Part shown: one piece after another, positions 1 to 8,651 of the stretch
Position numbering within the stretch: the first letter of the stretch is position 1
Layout of the letters: each line of letters starts with the position of its first letter
NCBI RefSeq assembly: GCF_003049735.1
Contig: NZ_PIRM01000001.1
Span: 496,001-560,000 of the forward strand
Direction: 5' to 3'
DNA length: 64,000 bases
From: Campylobacter concisus
GTDB taxonomy: Bacteria > Campylobacterota > Campylobacteria > Campylobacterales > Campylobacteraceae
The notes under the pieces: model-generated
What the model was told of the DNA's origin: nothing
Databases searched by the model: none
The model's input: the letters and a program-made list of their open reading frames with translations, nothing else
Program-made: the position numbers and the translations under genes

Positions 1-213
1 TTCGTAGGGCAAGCTTATATCTATCTCATTTAAGCTTCTTTCAAATCTTGCCCAAAATCCATCTTTATCAACCATTTTTGAATTTATCACAGGCACAACC
101 TCATAAATTCCATCGCCAAATATAAATCCTCTATCAAAAGCACTAACTTTTGCCTCGTCTTTTTGCAAAAATTCTCCATTTAAAAAGACGGTTTGTAAAG
201 CTTGATCTGCCAT
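1..213 (-). CDS. Aminotransferase class IV (partial, N-terminus only)
   Basis: The first 71 codons of a PLP-dependent class IV aminotransferase (D-amino-acid or branched-chain type) run off the left edge. The translation starts MADQALQTVFLNGEF and contains SAFDRGFIFGDGIYEVV, the fold-type IV signature in which D-R-G-F-x-F-G-D-G-x-Y-E is highly conserved. The catalytic lysine lies beyond the edge. The ATG at 213 has AAGGAG upstream and a TACAAT box further out, so the start is well supported. Family membership is clear; substrate (D-alanine, branched-chain or aminodeoxychorismate) cannot be decided from this fragment. Confidence 0.85.
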   Translation of the reverse strand, partial: MADQALQTVFLNGEFLQKDEAKVSAFDRGFIFGDGIYEVVPVINSKMVDKDGFWARFERSLNEIDISLPYE

Positions 214-238
214 TTTTAGCTCCTTAAATTTTGGGCAA

Positions 239-244
239 ATTGTA
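239..244 (-). promoter_or_regulatory. -10 box (TACAAT) for the class IV aminotransferase
   Basis: TACAAT on the minus strand lies 25 nt upstream of the ATG at 213, with AAGGAG in between. Spacing fits a short leader. No -35 box is expected for Campylobacter sigma70 promoters. Confidence 0.4.
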
Positions 245-276
245 TCTAATTTTGTTTGAATTTATAGATTCTTAGA

Positions 277-282
277 TATAAT
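277..282 (+). promoter_or_regulatory. -10 box (TATAAT) for the 167-aa membrane protein
   Basis: A perfect TATAAT within TTAGATATAATGAG, 35 nt upstream of the ATG at 318. An AAAGG at 296-300 is further from the start than usual, so the ribosome site is not clear. Confidence 0.45.
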
Positions 283-317
283 GAGCCAAAATTTCAAAGG
301 TAAAAAGTCTATAAAAA

Positions 318-821
318 ATGCAAGAAACTTTAAAAGATAGAATCATAAAAAACGTTTTTTTTGTTTCAAAACAGCCAGTTTTATTTAGGGATCTACTTGA
401 AGCAAATGCCCTTTTTAACGAAGGTATGCTAATAGATGGAGCAAAGCTAAATTTTAGATTTAATCACATCAAGCTCTATCAGATTTATGCACTTATCTGT
501 TTTGTCATTTTATTTCCATTGTTAATCATCACGCATCATTTTTTAGCAAAAACTGACGCACACATATCTATAATAGCGACTGCTGTCGTCACTTCGGCCG
601 TTTTCATTGGCTTTGATATGTTTAAAGTTTGGGCAAGAAGAGAGATAAGCCACGATCTTATCAAAAAAGCCTGGAGTGTGCATTTTCCTTATTTTAGCTA
701 TGAAAAATACTCAAGCAAGGTCGAAGAAATTTATAATACTGCTATAAAAAACGACATATCAAAAAAAGATTTAGAACAATATATATATGAAAAGCTAATC
801 TCTCAAAAAGAAAGTAATTAG
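318..821 (+). CDS. Conserved hypothetical two-TM membrane protein
   Basis: No characterised family recognised. The 167-aa protein has a soluble N-terminal stretch of about 50 residues, two hydrophobic helices (about residues 54-73 and 82-100) separated by a short AKTDAH turn, and a charged, Lys- and Glu-rich C-terminal tail of about 65 residues that is probably cytoplasmic. It stands alone, divergent from the aminotransferase and convergent with the FtsL-like/rsmH pair. Probably an inner-membrane protein; function unknown. Confidence 0.65.
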   Translation: MQETLKDRIIKNVFFVSKQPVLFRDLLEANALFNEGMLIDGAKLNFRFNHIKLYQIYALICFVILFPLLIITHHFLAKTDAHISIIATAVVTSAVFIGFDMFKVWARREISHDLIKKAWSVHFPYFSYEKYSSKVEEIYNTAIKNDISKKDLEQYIYEKLISQKESN

Positions 822-954
822 CAAGTTAAAATATGCTTTGTTTATTGAGCTAATTTTATTTTTGTGCAGTTATATACAAAATGGCTATATTATTTGCCAA
901 TATAATTGAATCGCAAAAATTTAGATGAGAATAAATAAAGCTTTAAATGTTTCG

Positions 955-1248
955 TTATTTCCATTGGCGCTCTTGCATATTGTTTAAAATTTGATTTTTA
1001 TAACGTAAATTTTCAAGCTTTATATTAAGAGCTCTATTTTCCTCTAAAAGCATATCTCGTTTACCGCTTATGTCAGCTATATCTCTACTTATATAATAAA
1101 TTTGATTTGCTATGTAAATTTTTGGCAAAAATATAGCTAGAGCTATAAAAACAGCTAAATAGACCATCACTAATGTCTTAAAGCTTAAATTTACCTCACG
1201 TTTTTGCTCCTCGTCGTGAAGTGTTAGCAGCTCTTCTTTTTCTTGCAT
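955..1248 (-). CDS. FtsL-like / septum formation initiator-type protein
   Basis: A 97-aa bitopic protein: cytoplasmic N-terminus of about 25 residues, one transmembrane helix (about 27-46), then a heptad-like coiled coil (SGKRDMLLEENRALNIKLEN). This is the FtsL/DivIC architecture, in which the periplasmic coiled coil joins the FtsQLB-type divisome complex. The gene begins 2 nt after the rsmH stop, with the rsmH terminus providing its AAAGGGA ribosome site, so the two are translationally coupled. FtsL directly after rsmH (mraW) is the classical dcw order, and that context supports the call more than sequence does, because FtsL is poorly conserved. Confidence 0.65.
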   Translation of the reverse strand: MQEKEELLTLHDEEQKREVNLSFKTLVMVYLAVFIALAIFLPKIYIANQIYYISRDIADISGKRDMLLEENRALNIKLENLRYKNQILNNMQERQWK

Positions 1249-1250
1249 TT

Positions 1251-2177
1251 TTATCCCTTTATCTTAAAAACCCGCAGTTTTGCGCTCTTGCTTCGTGAGT
1301 TTATCTTTAGCTCATTTTGGCTTGCTGTTAGTGGCTTTTTGGTTAAAATTTCTCCTAGTTCGTGATTGTTTCCGCATTCACATCTATAGACGCCAGGTAG
1401 GCAGATACAGCTATTTGCCCATTTTTTAAAGCGTTCTTTTACGATCCTATCTTCAAGCGAGTGAAACGTAATAATTGCCACAAGACAATCTTTAAACCCA
1501 CATTTTTCTATACTATCAAGCAAATTTATTAGCTCATCTAGCTCACCATTTACCTCTATCCTGATCGCTTGAAAGGCAAGTATTGCAGGGCTAACTCCGC
1601 GCCCTTTTATCTGGGCTGTACCTATTAAATTTGCAAGCTCTTTTGCACTCGTTATCTTGCCTAAATTTCTAGCATTTATAATTTTATTTGCAATCCCAAC
1701 AGCATTTTTTAGCTCGCCATAATCTCTAAAAATTCTAACCAACTCATCAAAAGAGTATCCATTTACAACGTCATATGCGCTAAAATTTCGCTCTTTGTCC
1801 ATTCTCATATCAAGAGTACTTGAGCCAAGACCAAAGCCCCTATCGTCTTTATCTATCTGAAGTGAGCTAACACCGATGTCGGCCAAAATTCCTCTAACAT
1901 TTAAAATTTCTTCTTGACTTAGCTTGCTAGTCAATTCAGAGAAGTTACTTTTATAAATTTTAACCCTATTGCCAAATGGCTCAAGTTTTTTTAGTGAAAA
2001 ATTTATAGCTTCGTTATCTCTATCACAGGCAATTAAATTTAAATTTTTATTTTGAGACAAAATGGCGCTAGAATGTCCGGCATACCCAAGCGTGCAATCT
2101 ATAAAGTTTCCATTCAGATTTTTAAAAAAGGATAGAACTTCATCAAGTAAAACACTGATATGTGGACTTTGCAACAC
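1251..2177 (-). CDS. rsmH: 16S rRNA m4C1402 methyltransferase RsmH
   Basis: SAM-dependent methyltransferase (MraW) that N4-methylates C1402 in the decoding centre of 16S rRNA. The N-terminal HISVLLDEVL, the glycine motif DCTLGYAGHS, the GVSSLQID / DRGFGLGSSTLDMRMD block and the late ITFHSLEDRIVKERF motif are all diagnostic. At 308 aa it is of normal length. The start is GTG at 2177 (TTG at 2174 is possible) behind a modest AAGAGG; no upstream ATG is available. It heads a two-gene unit with the FtsL-like gene, a remnant of the dcw division cluster, and is divergent from the aldolase-like gene. Confidence 0.96.
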   Translation of the reverse strand: MLQSPHISVLLDEVLSFFKNLNGNFIDCTLGYAGHSSAILSQNKNLNLIACDRDNEAINFSLKKLEPFGNRVKIYKSNFSELTSKLSQEEILNVRGILADIGVSSLQIDKDDRGFGLGSSTLDMRMDKERNFSAYDVVNGYSFDELVRIFRDYGELKNAVGIANKIINARNLGKITSAKELANLIGTAQIKGRGVSPAILAFQAIRIEVNGELDELINLLDSIEKCGFKDCLVAIITFHSLEDRIVKERFKKWANSCICLPGVYRCECGNNHELGEILTKKPLTASQNELKINSRSKSAKLRVFKIKG

Positions 2178-2274
2178 TGCCTCTTTATAGTAAATAGTGT
2201 GGAAAATTTATCGAAATTTTACTTAAAAAGCTATCATTACACAAAATTTTACATAAATTTTAAGATAGCTTAAA

Positions 2275-2280
2275 TATAAT
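2275..2280 (+). promoter_or_regulatory. -10 box (TATAAT) for the aldolase-like gene
   Basis: TATAAT lies 21 nt upstream of the ATG at 2302, followed by TAGGAG as the ribosome site. The leader would be about 14 nt. Confidence 0.5.
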
Positions 2281-2301
2281 CGCTTAAATGTAGGAGAAAA
2301 A

Positions 2302-2889
2302 ATGGAGCTAGAACACTCAATAAATGAGATAAAAACAATATCACTTTCTATGTTTAGAAAGAATTTTTTTGGCGTCTTTCACGGCTCAATTTCAGCAAGA
2401 GTCGAAAAAAATCAATTTATAATCAATAAACAAAATGCCATTTTTGATAATTTAAAGGATGATGACTTGACACTTCTTTCATCAAAAAAAGACTATCGTT
2501 GGAATGAAGCTAGTCTTGATGCTGATATACACTTAAATATTTATAAAAATATAAATGAGGCGAGATTTGTTTGCTACGCGATGCCACCATACGCAACTGC
2601 CTACGCAATGAAACATGAAAAAATTGTACCGAAAGATTATTTTGGGTATATGAGATTTGATAAAATTTCTGTTTATGATCCAAAACAATATGATGACTGG
2701 TATGAACGTGCAGAAACTGAAATTTATAGATATATGCTAGAAAAAAACACAAACATTATTATCATTAAAGGATATGGCATTTATGCCTACAGTAGAAGCC
2801 CTCAGCTTCTTGCAAAAGAGATAGCTTTACTAGAAAATAGCTGCAAATTGCTTCATTTAACTAGTGGTTATAGCGATTATAGTATTTAA
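2302..2889 (+). CDS. Class II aldolase/adducin-like protein lacking metal ligands
   Basis: A 195-aa protein with the class II aldolase/adducin N-terminal fold: HGSISARV (27-34, the usual G-N-x-S-A-R loop), a D-A-D-I-H-L-N-I-Y helix (73-81) and PPYATAYA (95-102). In active members this last region reads H-x-H-x-P-Y-A-T-A, the two histidines binding zinc; here those positions are Tyr92 and Met94. The third histidine (R-G-H-G) is Tyr158 in KGYGIYAY, and the catalytic Glu position appears to be Asp73. I infer a non-catalytic homologue. It precedes the ppiD-like/ftsA/ftsZ cluster on the same strand but has its own promoter and a hairpin after it. Function unknown. Confidence 0.75.
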   Translation: MELEHSINEIKTISLSMFRKNFFGVFHGSISARVEKNQFIINKQNAIFDNLKDDDLTLLSSKKDYRWNEASLDADIHLNIYKNINEARFVCYAMPPYATAYAMKHEKIVPKDYFGYMRFDKISVYDPKQYDDWYERAETEIYRYMLEKNTNIIIIKGYGIYAYSRSPQLLAKEIALLENSCKLLHLTSGYSDYSI

Positions 2890-2890
2890 A

Positions 2891-2926
2891 ATTTTGCTAA
2901 CAATACTAAAAAATTGTTAGCAAAAT
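2891..2926 (+). terminator. 13-bp stem hairpin after the aldolase-like gene
   Basis: A perfect 13-bp inverted repeat, ATTTTGCTAACAA at 2891-2903 and its complement at 2914-2926, with a 10-nt A-rich loop, begins 2 nt after the stop codon. There is no long U-tract after the stem, so it may act as a weak terminator or a 3-prime stabiliser that separates this gene from the ppiD-like operon. Confidence 0.55.
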
Positions 2927-2981
2927 CCTCCACAAAGATATTTTTAAAGCCCCTATTTTAAGCTTATTTAAGGCAATTTTA

Positions 2982-2987
2982 TATAAT
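2982..2987 (+). promoter_or_regulatory. -10 box (TATAAT) for ppiD-like/ftsA/ftsZ
   Basis: TATAAT within TTTTATATAATATATC, 41 nt upstream of the ppiD-like ATG, after a T-rich stretch typical of Campylobacter sigma70 promoters. It is the only good promoter seen before ftsA and ftsZ. Confidence 0.5.
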
Positions 2988-3027
2988 ATATCATACAAAT
3001 TTCGTTAGTCTTTTAAAGGAAAATTTA

Positions 3028-4485
3028 ATGTTGTCTTGGATGCAAAAACATAAAAAATACCTAGTTGTTACCATTTGGGTAAGTACAATAGCCTTTGTTG
3101 GAGCAGGCTTTGTAGGCTGGGGAGCATATGATTTAAATAGCAATCGAGCCACTTCAGTTGCAAAAGTAGGACACAGAAATATAAGCATTCAAGAACTGCA
3201 ACAAAAATACGATAGTTTGTATCAATACTACAATAATCTTTTTGATGGTAAATTAACGCAAGAAAAGGCTAATGAGTTAGGATTACAAAATGCTGCACTT
3301 CAGGCTACAATTCAAGAGAATTTACTGTTAAACTTTGCAGACGATATAGGTCTTAGTGTTAGCAAAGATGATATTTTAAAATATATAATCGTTGATCCAA
3401 CATTTCAAAAAGATGGTGCTTTTGATAAAAATTTATACTACGATATTTTAAGAAGGGCCAGAATAAATCCAACCGATTTTGAAGAAAATTTAAAACTAAC
3501 AATACTGCTTGATAAGCTTAGAACTATTTTAAATTTACCAGCAAATAAAGAAGACATTGCAATGATGGAAGCAAGCTTTTTTATGCAAGATAAATTAGCA
3601 ATACAGATAATAAATGCTAATCAAAGTGATATAAAAATAGATGAAAAAGAGCTAAAGGATCTTTGGGAAACAAATAAAAACAACTATATGACAAAGACTA
3701 TATACGGTCTAGAAACATACTTTATAGAGTCAAATAAAAATGATGTAAATCAAACTACTTTGAGTGACTACTACAACGAAAATAAGGAGAGATATAAAGG
3801 CTCTGATGATAAGATCAAATCATTTGACGAAGTAAAGACTGAAGTTGTCAAAGACTACAATATCGAAAAAAGTAAGACTGATGCTTTAAAAAAATATACC
3901 TCTATCAAAAAAGCTGAGCTTGCAACAAATGGATTTGTTAGTATAAATGAAGATAATGCAACATTCTCACTTGATGAAATAAAAGGGGCAAAAGTTGGTG
4001 AGGTTATAAAACCATTTACATATAAAGATGGATATTTAATAGTTAGGGTAAAAAGTATAACTCCTCCACAGCCTATGAGTTTTGAACAAGCAAGAGCAAT
4101 GGTACTTGAAATTTACAAAGATAAAAAGAAAAAAGAAAACTTAACAACTATGGCAAAAGAGTCTTTACAAAATTTCAAAGGAACTGATATAGACTTTATC
4201 AGTAGAGATATAAATAGCTCTATCTCAGGACTAAATGAAAGTGAAACTAGAGCTTTTGTTTCTCAACTTTTTGAAACTAACAATAAAAAAGATTATGTTA
4301 TATTAGAAGATAAGGCCGTTATATACGATATTTTGGAACAAAGGTTGCTTGTAGATAATATAGACAATAACTATAAGCAAATAACACGGCAAAACGTTAC
4401 AATGCTTAAAAATAATGAGCTAATAAAAGATTTAACAAACAAACTAAAAAAATACTATGAAATTAAAGAATATATCAAAAGGTAA
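3028..4485 (+). CDS. PpiD/SurA-like periplasmic foldase
   Basis: A 485-aa membrane-anchored periplasmic folding factor. Residues 11-33 form the only transmembrane helix, preceded by a short basic N-terminus. A SurA_N-like helical chaperone region follows (about 36-200, including QATIQENLLLNFADDIGLSV), and a parvulin-like segment is suggested near 300-355 (GEVIKPFTYKDGYLIVRVKSITPPQP). This is the PpiD arrangement, anchored in the inner membrane and acting near the Sec exit. Parvulin catalytic residues are not obvious, as in other PpiD proteins. It ends 6 nt before the ftsA TTG and is first in the ppiD-like/ftsA/ftsZ operon, linking envelope folding and division genes. Confidence 0.8.
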   Translation: MLSWMQKHKKYLVVTIWVSTIAFVGAGFVGWGAYDLNSNRATSVAKVGHRNISIQELQQKYDSLYQYYNNLFDGKLTQEKANELGLQNAALQATIQENLLLNFADDIGLSVSKDDILKYIIVDPTFQKDGAFDKNLYYDILRRARINPTDFEENLKLTILLDKLRTILNLPANKEDIAMMEASFFMQDKLAIQIINANQSDIKIDEKELKDLWETNKNNYMTKTIYGLETYFIESNKNDVNQTTLSDYYNENKERYKGSDDKIKSFDEVKTEVVKDYNIEKSKTDALKKYTSIKKAELATNGFVSINEDNATFSLDEIKGAKVGEVIKPFTYKDGYLIVRVKSITPPQPMSFEQARAMVLEIYKDKKKKENLTTMAKESLQNFKGTDIDFISRDINSSISGLNESETRAFVSQLFETNNKKDYVILEDKAVIYDILEQRLLVDNIDNNYKQITRQNVTMLKNNELIKDLTNKLKKYYEIKEYIKR

Positions 4486-4491
4486 TTTATC

Positions 4492-5919
4492 TTGAGTACA
4501 AAAATTTTAGGTATAGATATCGGCTCTTTCCAGATTTGTGCAGTAATAGCACAACATGACGAAAATGGTATTAAGATAATTGGAATTGGAACTGAAAAAA
4601 CACAAGGAATAAGAAAAGGCGTTATAACCAATATTGAGCAAGCTGCAAAGTCTATAAAAAATGCATTAATAGAAGCACAAAGAGTTGCTGGAACACGCTA
4701 TGAAAAAGTCATAGTTTCTATTTCTGGTGCGTATACAAAAAGCGTTGACAGTAGTGGTGTAGTAAATATACCAAATCATGAAATAGGCATAAAAGAGATC
4801 GAGCGTGCTATGCAAATGGCCGATCATACAGCTGATATACCTCATGAATATGAAAAATTACATGTTCTTCCTTATAATTTTAAAGTAGATGGGCAAGAAC
4901 ATATTGAAGATCCAATAGGCATGAATGGTAGTAGGCTAGAAGTACAAACACATATTGTTACAGTACAAAAATCATCTATTAGCAACCTAAGAAAAGCCGT
5001 AAATTTAGCAGGCGTTCAACTAGATAACATAGTTCTTTCAGGATATGCTTCTGCAATAGCAACATTAACAAAAGATGAGAAAGAACTTGGTGCCGCACTT
5101 GTTGATATGGGTGGTGCTACTTGTAATCTTGTAGTACATTCTGGAAATTCTATAAGATACAATGAATTTTTACCTGTTGGCTCAGCAAACATTACAAATG
5201 ATCTTTCTATGGCTCTACATACACCTCTTCCAAAGGCAGAAGAGATAAAATTAGGTTATGGCGCTTTAATAAATAAGTCAGTTGATTTAATAGAGCTCCC
5301 GATCCTTGGAGATGAAACAAAAAGCCACGAAGTTTCACTAGACATAATATCAAATGTTATATATGCCAGAGCAGAAGAAACCCTTATGGTACTTGCTAAG
5401 ATGCTAGAAGATAGCGGCTATAAAGATAGCATTGGTGCTGGAATAATACTTACTGGCGGTATGACTAAGCTAGAAGGTATTAGGGATCTTGCATCTGCGA
5501 TATTTGATAAAATGCCAGTTCGTATAGCAAAACCAAAAGAAATGGATGGATTATTTGAAATTTTAAGAGACCCAGCAAATTCTTGTGCTATAGGGCTTTG
5601 TTTGTATGGTGCTGGTAATTTTAGTCCATACGAGATTGATTCTGAGAAAAAAATGAGATACCAAGGGGAAATAGCCTCAAAACCAAAAGCAAATTTTAGA
5701 AATGTTTTTGTAGAAGAAGAAAACATACAAAATTTTGGACAAGAGGTGCAGGATCCAAATGAAAAAGAGGATAGTTTTTCTGATAAAGATTTTGAATTAG
5801 AAATAGCAAATAAATCAAAAAATAAAGAAGAGCTTGCCAATATTGCAGATATTAGCAAACAAGAAAAAAAGCCAAATGCTTTTGCAAAATTTTGGTATAG
5901 TATTACACAATTATTTTAA
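4492..5919 (+). CDS. ftsA: Cell division protein FtsA
   Basis: Actin-like ATPase that tethers FtsZ to the membrane and recruits later division proteins. The N-terminal phosphate-1 motif (GIDIGSFQICAV), the phosphate-2 DMGGATCNLVV and the adenosine motif GAGIILTGGMTKLEG are present, with the 1C-type domain between. At 475 aa it is longer than the roughly 420-aa E. coli protein; the extra length is an acidic, probably disordered linker (about 385-458) before the C-terminal amphipathic membrane-targeting helix NAFAKFWYSITQLF. The start is TTG at 4492, since no ATG is available before the conserved motif. It is 14 nt upstream of ftsZ. Confidence 0.97.
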   Translation: MSTKILGIDIGSFQICAVIAQHDENGIKIIGIGTEKTQGIRKGVITNIEQAAKSIKNALIEAQRVAGTRYEKVIVSISGAYTKSVDSSGVVNIPNHEIGIKEIERAMQMADHTADIPHEYEKLHVLPYNFKVDGQEHIEDPIGMNGSRLEVQTHIVTVQKSSISNLRKAVNLAGVQLDNIVLSGYASAIATLTKDEKELGAALVDMGGATCNLVVHSGNSIRYNEFLPVGSANITNDLSMALHTPLPKAEEIKLGYGALINKSVDLIELPILGDETKSHEVSLDIISNVIYARAEETLMVLAKMLEDSGYKDSIGAGIILTGGMTKLEGIRDLASAIFDKMPVRIAKPKEMDGLFEILRDPANSCAIGLCLYGAGNFSPYEIDSEKKMRYQGEIASKPKANFRNVFVEEENIQNFGQEVQDPNEKEDSFSDKDFELEIANKSKNKEELANIADISKQEKKPNAFAKFWYSITQLF

Positions 5920-5933
5920 GGAGAATTTCAAAA

Positions 5934-7073
5934 ATGAGTAGCTTCACAGTAGAAGAAAATAAAAGCATCTATGGTGCAAAGATAAAGGTCGTAGGTGTAG
6001 GTGGAGGTGGTGGCAATATGGTCAACCACATAATAAGAGTTAATCCAAATTTAAATATAGATCTTATTGTTGCTAATACAGATGCTAAGGCTCTTGAAAA
6101 TTCTCTTGCACATACAAAAATACAGCTTGGAGAAAAGACAACAAAAGGTCTAGGTGCAGGCATGAGACCTGAAATAGGAAAAGCCGCTGCTGAAGAGAGC
6201 TATGATGAAGTAAAAAGTGCACTTGAGACATCAGATATAGTTTTCATTGGTACAGGACTTGGTGGTGGAACTGGTACAGGTGCAGCTCCAGTAGTTGCTC
6301 AAGCTGCAAAAGATATTGGTGCACTAACAGTTGCGGTTGTTACTATGCCTTTTATGTTTGAAGGAAAAAAACGTAGAAAATTGGCTGATTGTGGCCTTGA
6401 AGAACTTAGAAAAGAAAGCGATTCTATTGTAGTCATTCCAAACGATAAACTCTTAACACTAATTGATAAAAATGCTGGTATAAAAGAAAGCTTTGAAATG
6501 GTCGATGAAGTGCTTGCAAGAGCCGTTAATGGTATGAGTACAATCGTGCTTGATTCAGGAAAAAGCGACATAAACCTAGACTTTGCAGATGTTAGAACGA
6601 TTATGAGCCATAGAGGACTAGCTTTAATGGGTGTTGGCGAAGCAAGTGGAGAAGATGCAGCACAAGAAGCTATAAAAAATGCAATACAATCGCCGCTTCT
6701 TGATAACATGACAATAAATGGTGCATTTGGTATTTTAGTTCATTTTAGAATAAGCCCTAGTTGCCCACTAGCTGATATCAATAATGCAATGAGTATTATT
6801 CATGAGGCAGCAGATGAAGATGCTGAAATTATATTTGGTACAACAACTGATGACAAAATAGAAGATAATAAGGTTGAAGTTACAATAATAGCAACAGGTT
6901 TTCAAAGCTCACAAAAAGAAACTGAAAAAAAAGATGAAGTACAAACTTCTACTACAAGCGATATCATAAAAAAAGAGCGTATATTAAGACTTAAAAAAGT
7001 TAGTGGTGGATATGACGAAGACTATATGTCACAACTTGATGTGCCATCATTTATGCGCCATCAAATGGACTAA
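5934..7073 (+). CDS. ftsZ: Cell division protein FtsZ
   Basis: Tubulin-like GTPase that polymerises into the Z ring. The nucleotide-binding GVGGGGGNMV (21-30) and tubulin signature GGGTGTG (110-116) are intact, as are the NxDxxD-like T7 loop (DINLDFADVRTIM) and the conserved C-terminal peptide LDVPSFMRHQMD that binds FtsA. At 379 aa the size is standard. The ribosome site AAGGAG lies in the 14-nt ftsA-ftsZ gap. It is the last gene of its operon and is followed by a strong hairpin shared with the convergent DUF59 operon. Confidence 0.98.
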   Translation: MSSFTVEENKSIYGAKIKVVGVGGGGGNMVNHIIRVNPNLNIDLIVANTDAKALENSLAHTKIQLGEKTTKGLGAGMRPEIGKAAAEESYDEVKSALETSDIVFIGTGLGGGTGTGAAPVVAQAAKDIGALTVAVVTMPFMFEGKKRRKLADCGLEELRKESDSIVVIPNDKLLTLIDKNAGIKESFEMVDEVLARAVNGMSTIVLDSGKSDINLDFADVRTIMSHRGLALMGVGEASGEDAAQEAIKNAIQSPLLDNMTINGAFGILVHFRISPSCPLADINNAMSIIHEAADEDAEIIFGTTTDDKIEDNKVEVTIIATGFQSSQKETEKKDEVQTSTTSDIIKKERILRLKKVSGGYDEDYMSQLDVPSFMRHQMD

Positions 7074-7097
7074 TAAAAAACAAACTCCTTAAAATTT

Positions 7098-7119
7098 CTA
7101 GAGAGCTTTTGCTCTCTAG
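7098..7119. terminator. Bidirectional hairpin between ftsZ and the DUF59 operon
   Basis: CTAGAGAGC at 7098-7106, a TTTT loop, and GCTCTCTAG at 7111-7119 form a perfect 9-bp stem between convergent genes, flanked by AT-rich DNA on both sides. Confidence 0.7.
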
Positions 7120-7162
7120 CTTATTAAAAATTTACAAACTTTCAAATCTAAAAGCTTAAAAT

Positions 7163-7456
7163 TTAAACTCCAAGTTGTGCTTTTACAAAATCGCTTGCCA
7201 TTTGTATATTCCACTCAGGCTCCCAAACAAGGTCTATCTCACACTCTTTGACGCCTTCTATATCAAGCACGGCTGTTTCTACCCAGCCAAGTATCATTTC
7301 GTGTAGCGGGCAAGATTTGGTTGAAAGCGTCATAGTAACTTTTGCTTTGCCATTTTCATCGCAGCTCGCATCATATATAAGTCCGAGCGAAACGATATCA
7401 AAGCCAACTTCTGGATCAACGATATTTGACAGTGCGTTATAAATTTTTTCTTTCAT
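7163..7456 (-). CDS. DUF59 / MIP18-family metal-sulfur cluster assembly factor
   Basis: A 97-aa single-domain DUF59 protein (MIP18/SufT/PaaD superfamily), involved in Fe-S cluster maturation. Diagnostic features are VDPEVGFDIVSLGLIYD (about 13-29), the reactive cysteine in TKSCPLHEMI (Cys49) and the terminal DLVWEPEWNIQMASD. It is not next to suf or isc genes; it is last in a three-gene minus-strand operon with an NnrS-like membrane protein and a DUF2249 protein, 3 nt after the former. That partnership, known from nitric-oxide-related loci in other proteobacteria, suggests repair or protection of Fe-S centres under nitrosative stress. The family is certain; the role is inferred. Confidence 0.85.
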   Translation of the reverse strand: MKEKIYNALSNIVDPEVGFDIVSLGLIYDASCDENGKAKVTMTLSTKSCPLHEMILGWVETAVLDIEGVKECEIDLVWEPEWNIQMASDFVKAQLGV

Positions 7457-7459
7457 TTT

Positions 7460-8650
7460 TTATCCTTTAAAACCAGTAAATCTAAAAATATTTATTATAT
7501 TTATCGATAGTAAAACTATACTAAGAGCTATAAACATCATACCAGCTTGCACTAAAATTTCTAGTTCAAAGCAAGTTGAGAGAAGATAGCAAAGAAGCGA
7601 GATAGCATTAAAAGCTATACCAAAATAGGCTATCTTTTTTAGTATCATGGCATCAAGAAGTGGCACTTTTACCTTTCCGACAAAAGGTGCTACGTAGTGA
7701 TACCATATTAGAAATGGTGCGATCTTGTAAAGATGAGCTACGATAAAAGCAAACAAAAAGCCATATATTAAAAAATATGCAGCTAAATTTAATTTGCCTA
7801 AAGCTATAAAAACAGCAGCACCAAGCAAAGCAACCAACGAAAGCATGATATTTACATTCCAGTAATCATACGCCTTTCTAACGCGTTTTTTTAAAATATA
7901 AAGCGCTTGAGCTATAAAAAGTAAAGCTGCCACACATATTAACAAAATAGATAAATTTTCATTAAAAGCTAGTAAGATGCCACCCACAATATAGCATGCT
8001 AGTGAGGCCTTGCTAAGTGTAAATTTTAGATCGTGAGCCAATGCAAACATAGGTAAGAGTACGCTAGCAGCTCCAAGTATCACAAGAAATACAAAACCTA
8101 GCACAAAATAGACGTGAAATTTTAGTGTCATCTCAAAATCAAGCATCAGCGTGCCACTAAGTATCATAAGCAAGCAAAAACCAAGCGTTATTCCAATTAC
8201 CAAAAAGATAGCTGAAACAAAAAGCGCAAAGGCCGCAAAGCTCTTTTTTTCATTATCCATAAAGCTTAGTGCATAAGTCGTAGCAAAAAAGGCAAGTGAG
8301 CAAAAAAGAAAAACTCCACTAATTTGTAAAATTTTAGCCTCAGAAAATAACATCCCGTAGCACATGCCCAGCAATGATAGACAAAAAATAGCCAAATTTA
8401 AAATAGCACCTTTTGCTGTAAAAAATGGCTTTTCTAAGATGACTGAAGTTAGCTGATAAAGTGCTCCGATGATAATACTCATAACAAAACCAACAAAAAA
8501 TATATGCAAAAAACCAGCTGTATTTAGTGAGCTGATAGCATCAAAATCTGCATAAAAGAATGCCGGCACACTTAATGCTAAAAAGAAAATTCCAGCAATA
8601 AAATATCCACCGACTAACTTAAATGGTGGTGCGTAAGTATTTAAAAGCAT
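7460..8650 (-). CDS. Polytopic membrane protein, NnrS/haem-copper oxidase I-like
   Basis: A 396-aa, almost wholly hydrophobic protein with about 12 predicted transmembrane helices. Conserved-looking membrane histidines occur in GFLHIFFVGFVMSIIIGALYQ (His49) and in FHVYFVLGFVFLVILGA (mid-protein), spaced as in NnrS or haem-copper oxidase subunit I-like proteins where such residues bind haem. The assignment rests on this pattern and on the neighbours (DUF2249 upstream, DUF59 downstream, gaps of 1 and 3 nt). Other labels are possible for this kind of protein, so I give only the superfamily-level call. Confidence 0.6.
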   Translation of the reverse strand: MLLNTYAPPFKLVGGYFIAGIFFLALSVPAFFYADFDAISSLNTAGFLHIFFVGFVMSIIIGALYQLTSVILEKPFFTAKGAILNLAIFCLSLLGMCYGMLFSEAKILQISGVFLFCSLAFFATTYALSFMDNEKKSFAAFALFVSAIFLVIGITLGFCLLMILSGTLMLDFEMTLKFHVYFVLGFVFLVILGAASVLLPMFALAHDLKFTLSKASLACYIVGGILLAFNENLSILLICVAALLFIAQALYILKKRVRKAYDYWNVNIMLSLVALLGAAVFIALGKLNLAAYFLIYGFLFAFIVAHLYKIAPFLIWYHYVAPFVGKVKVPLLDAMILKKIAYFGIAFNAISLLCYLLSTCFELEILVQAGMMFIALSIVLLSINIINIFRFTGFKG

Positions 8651-8651
8651 C

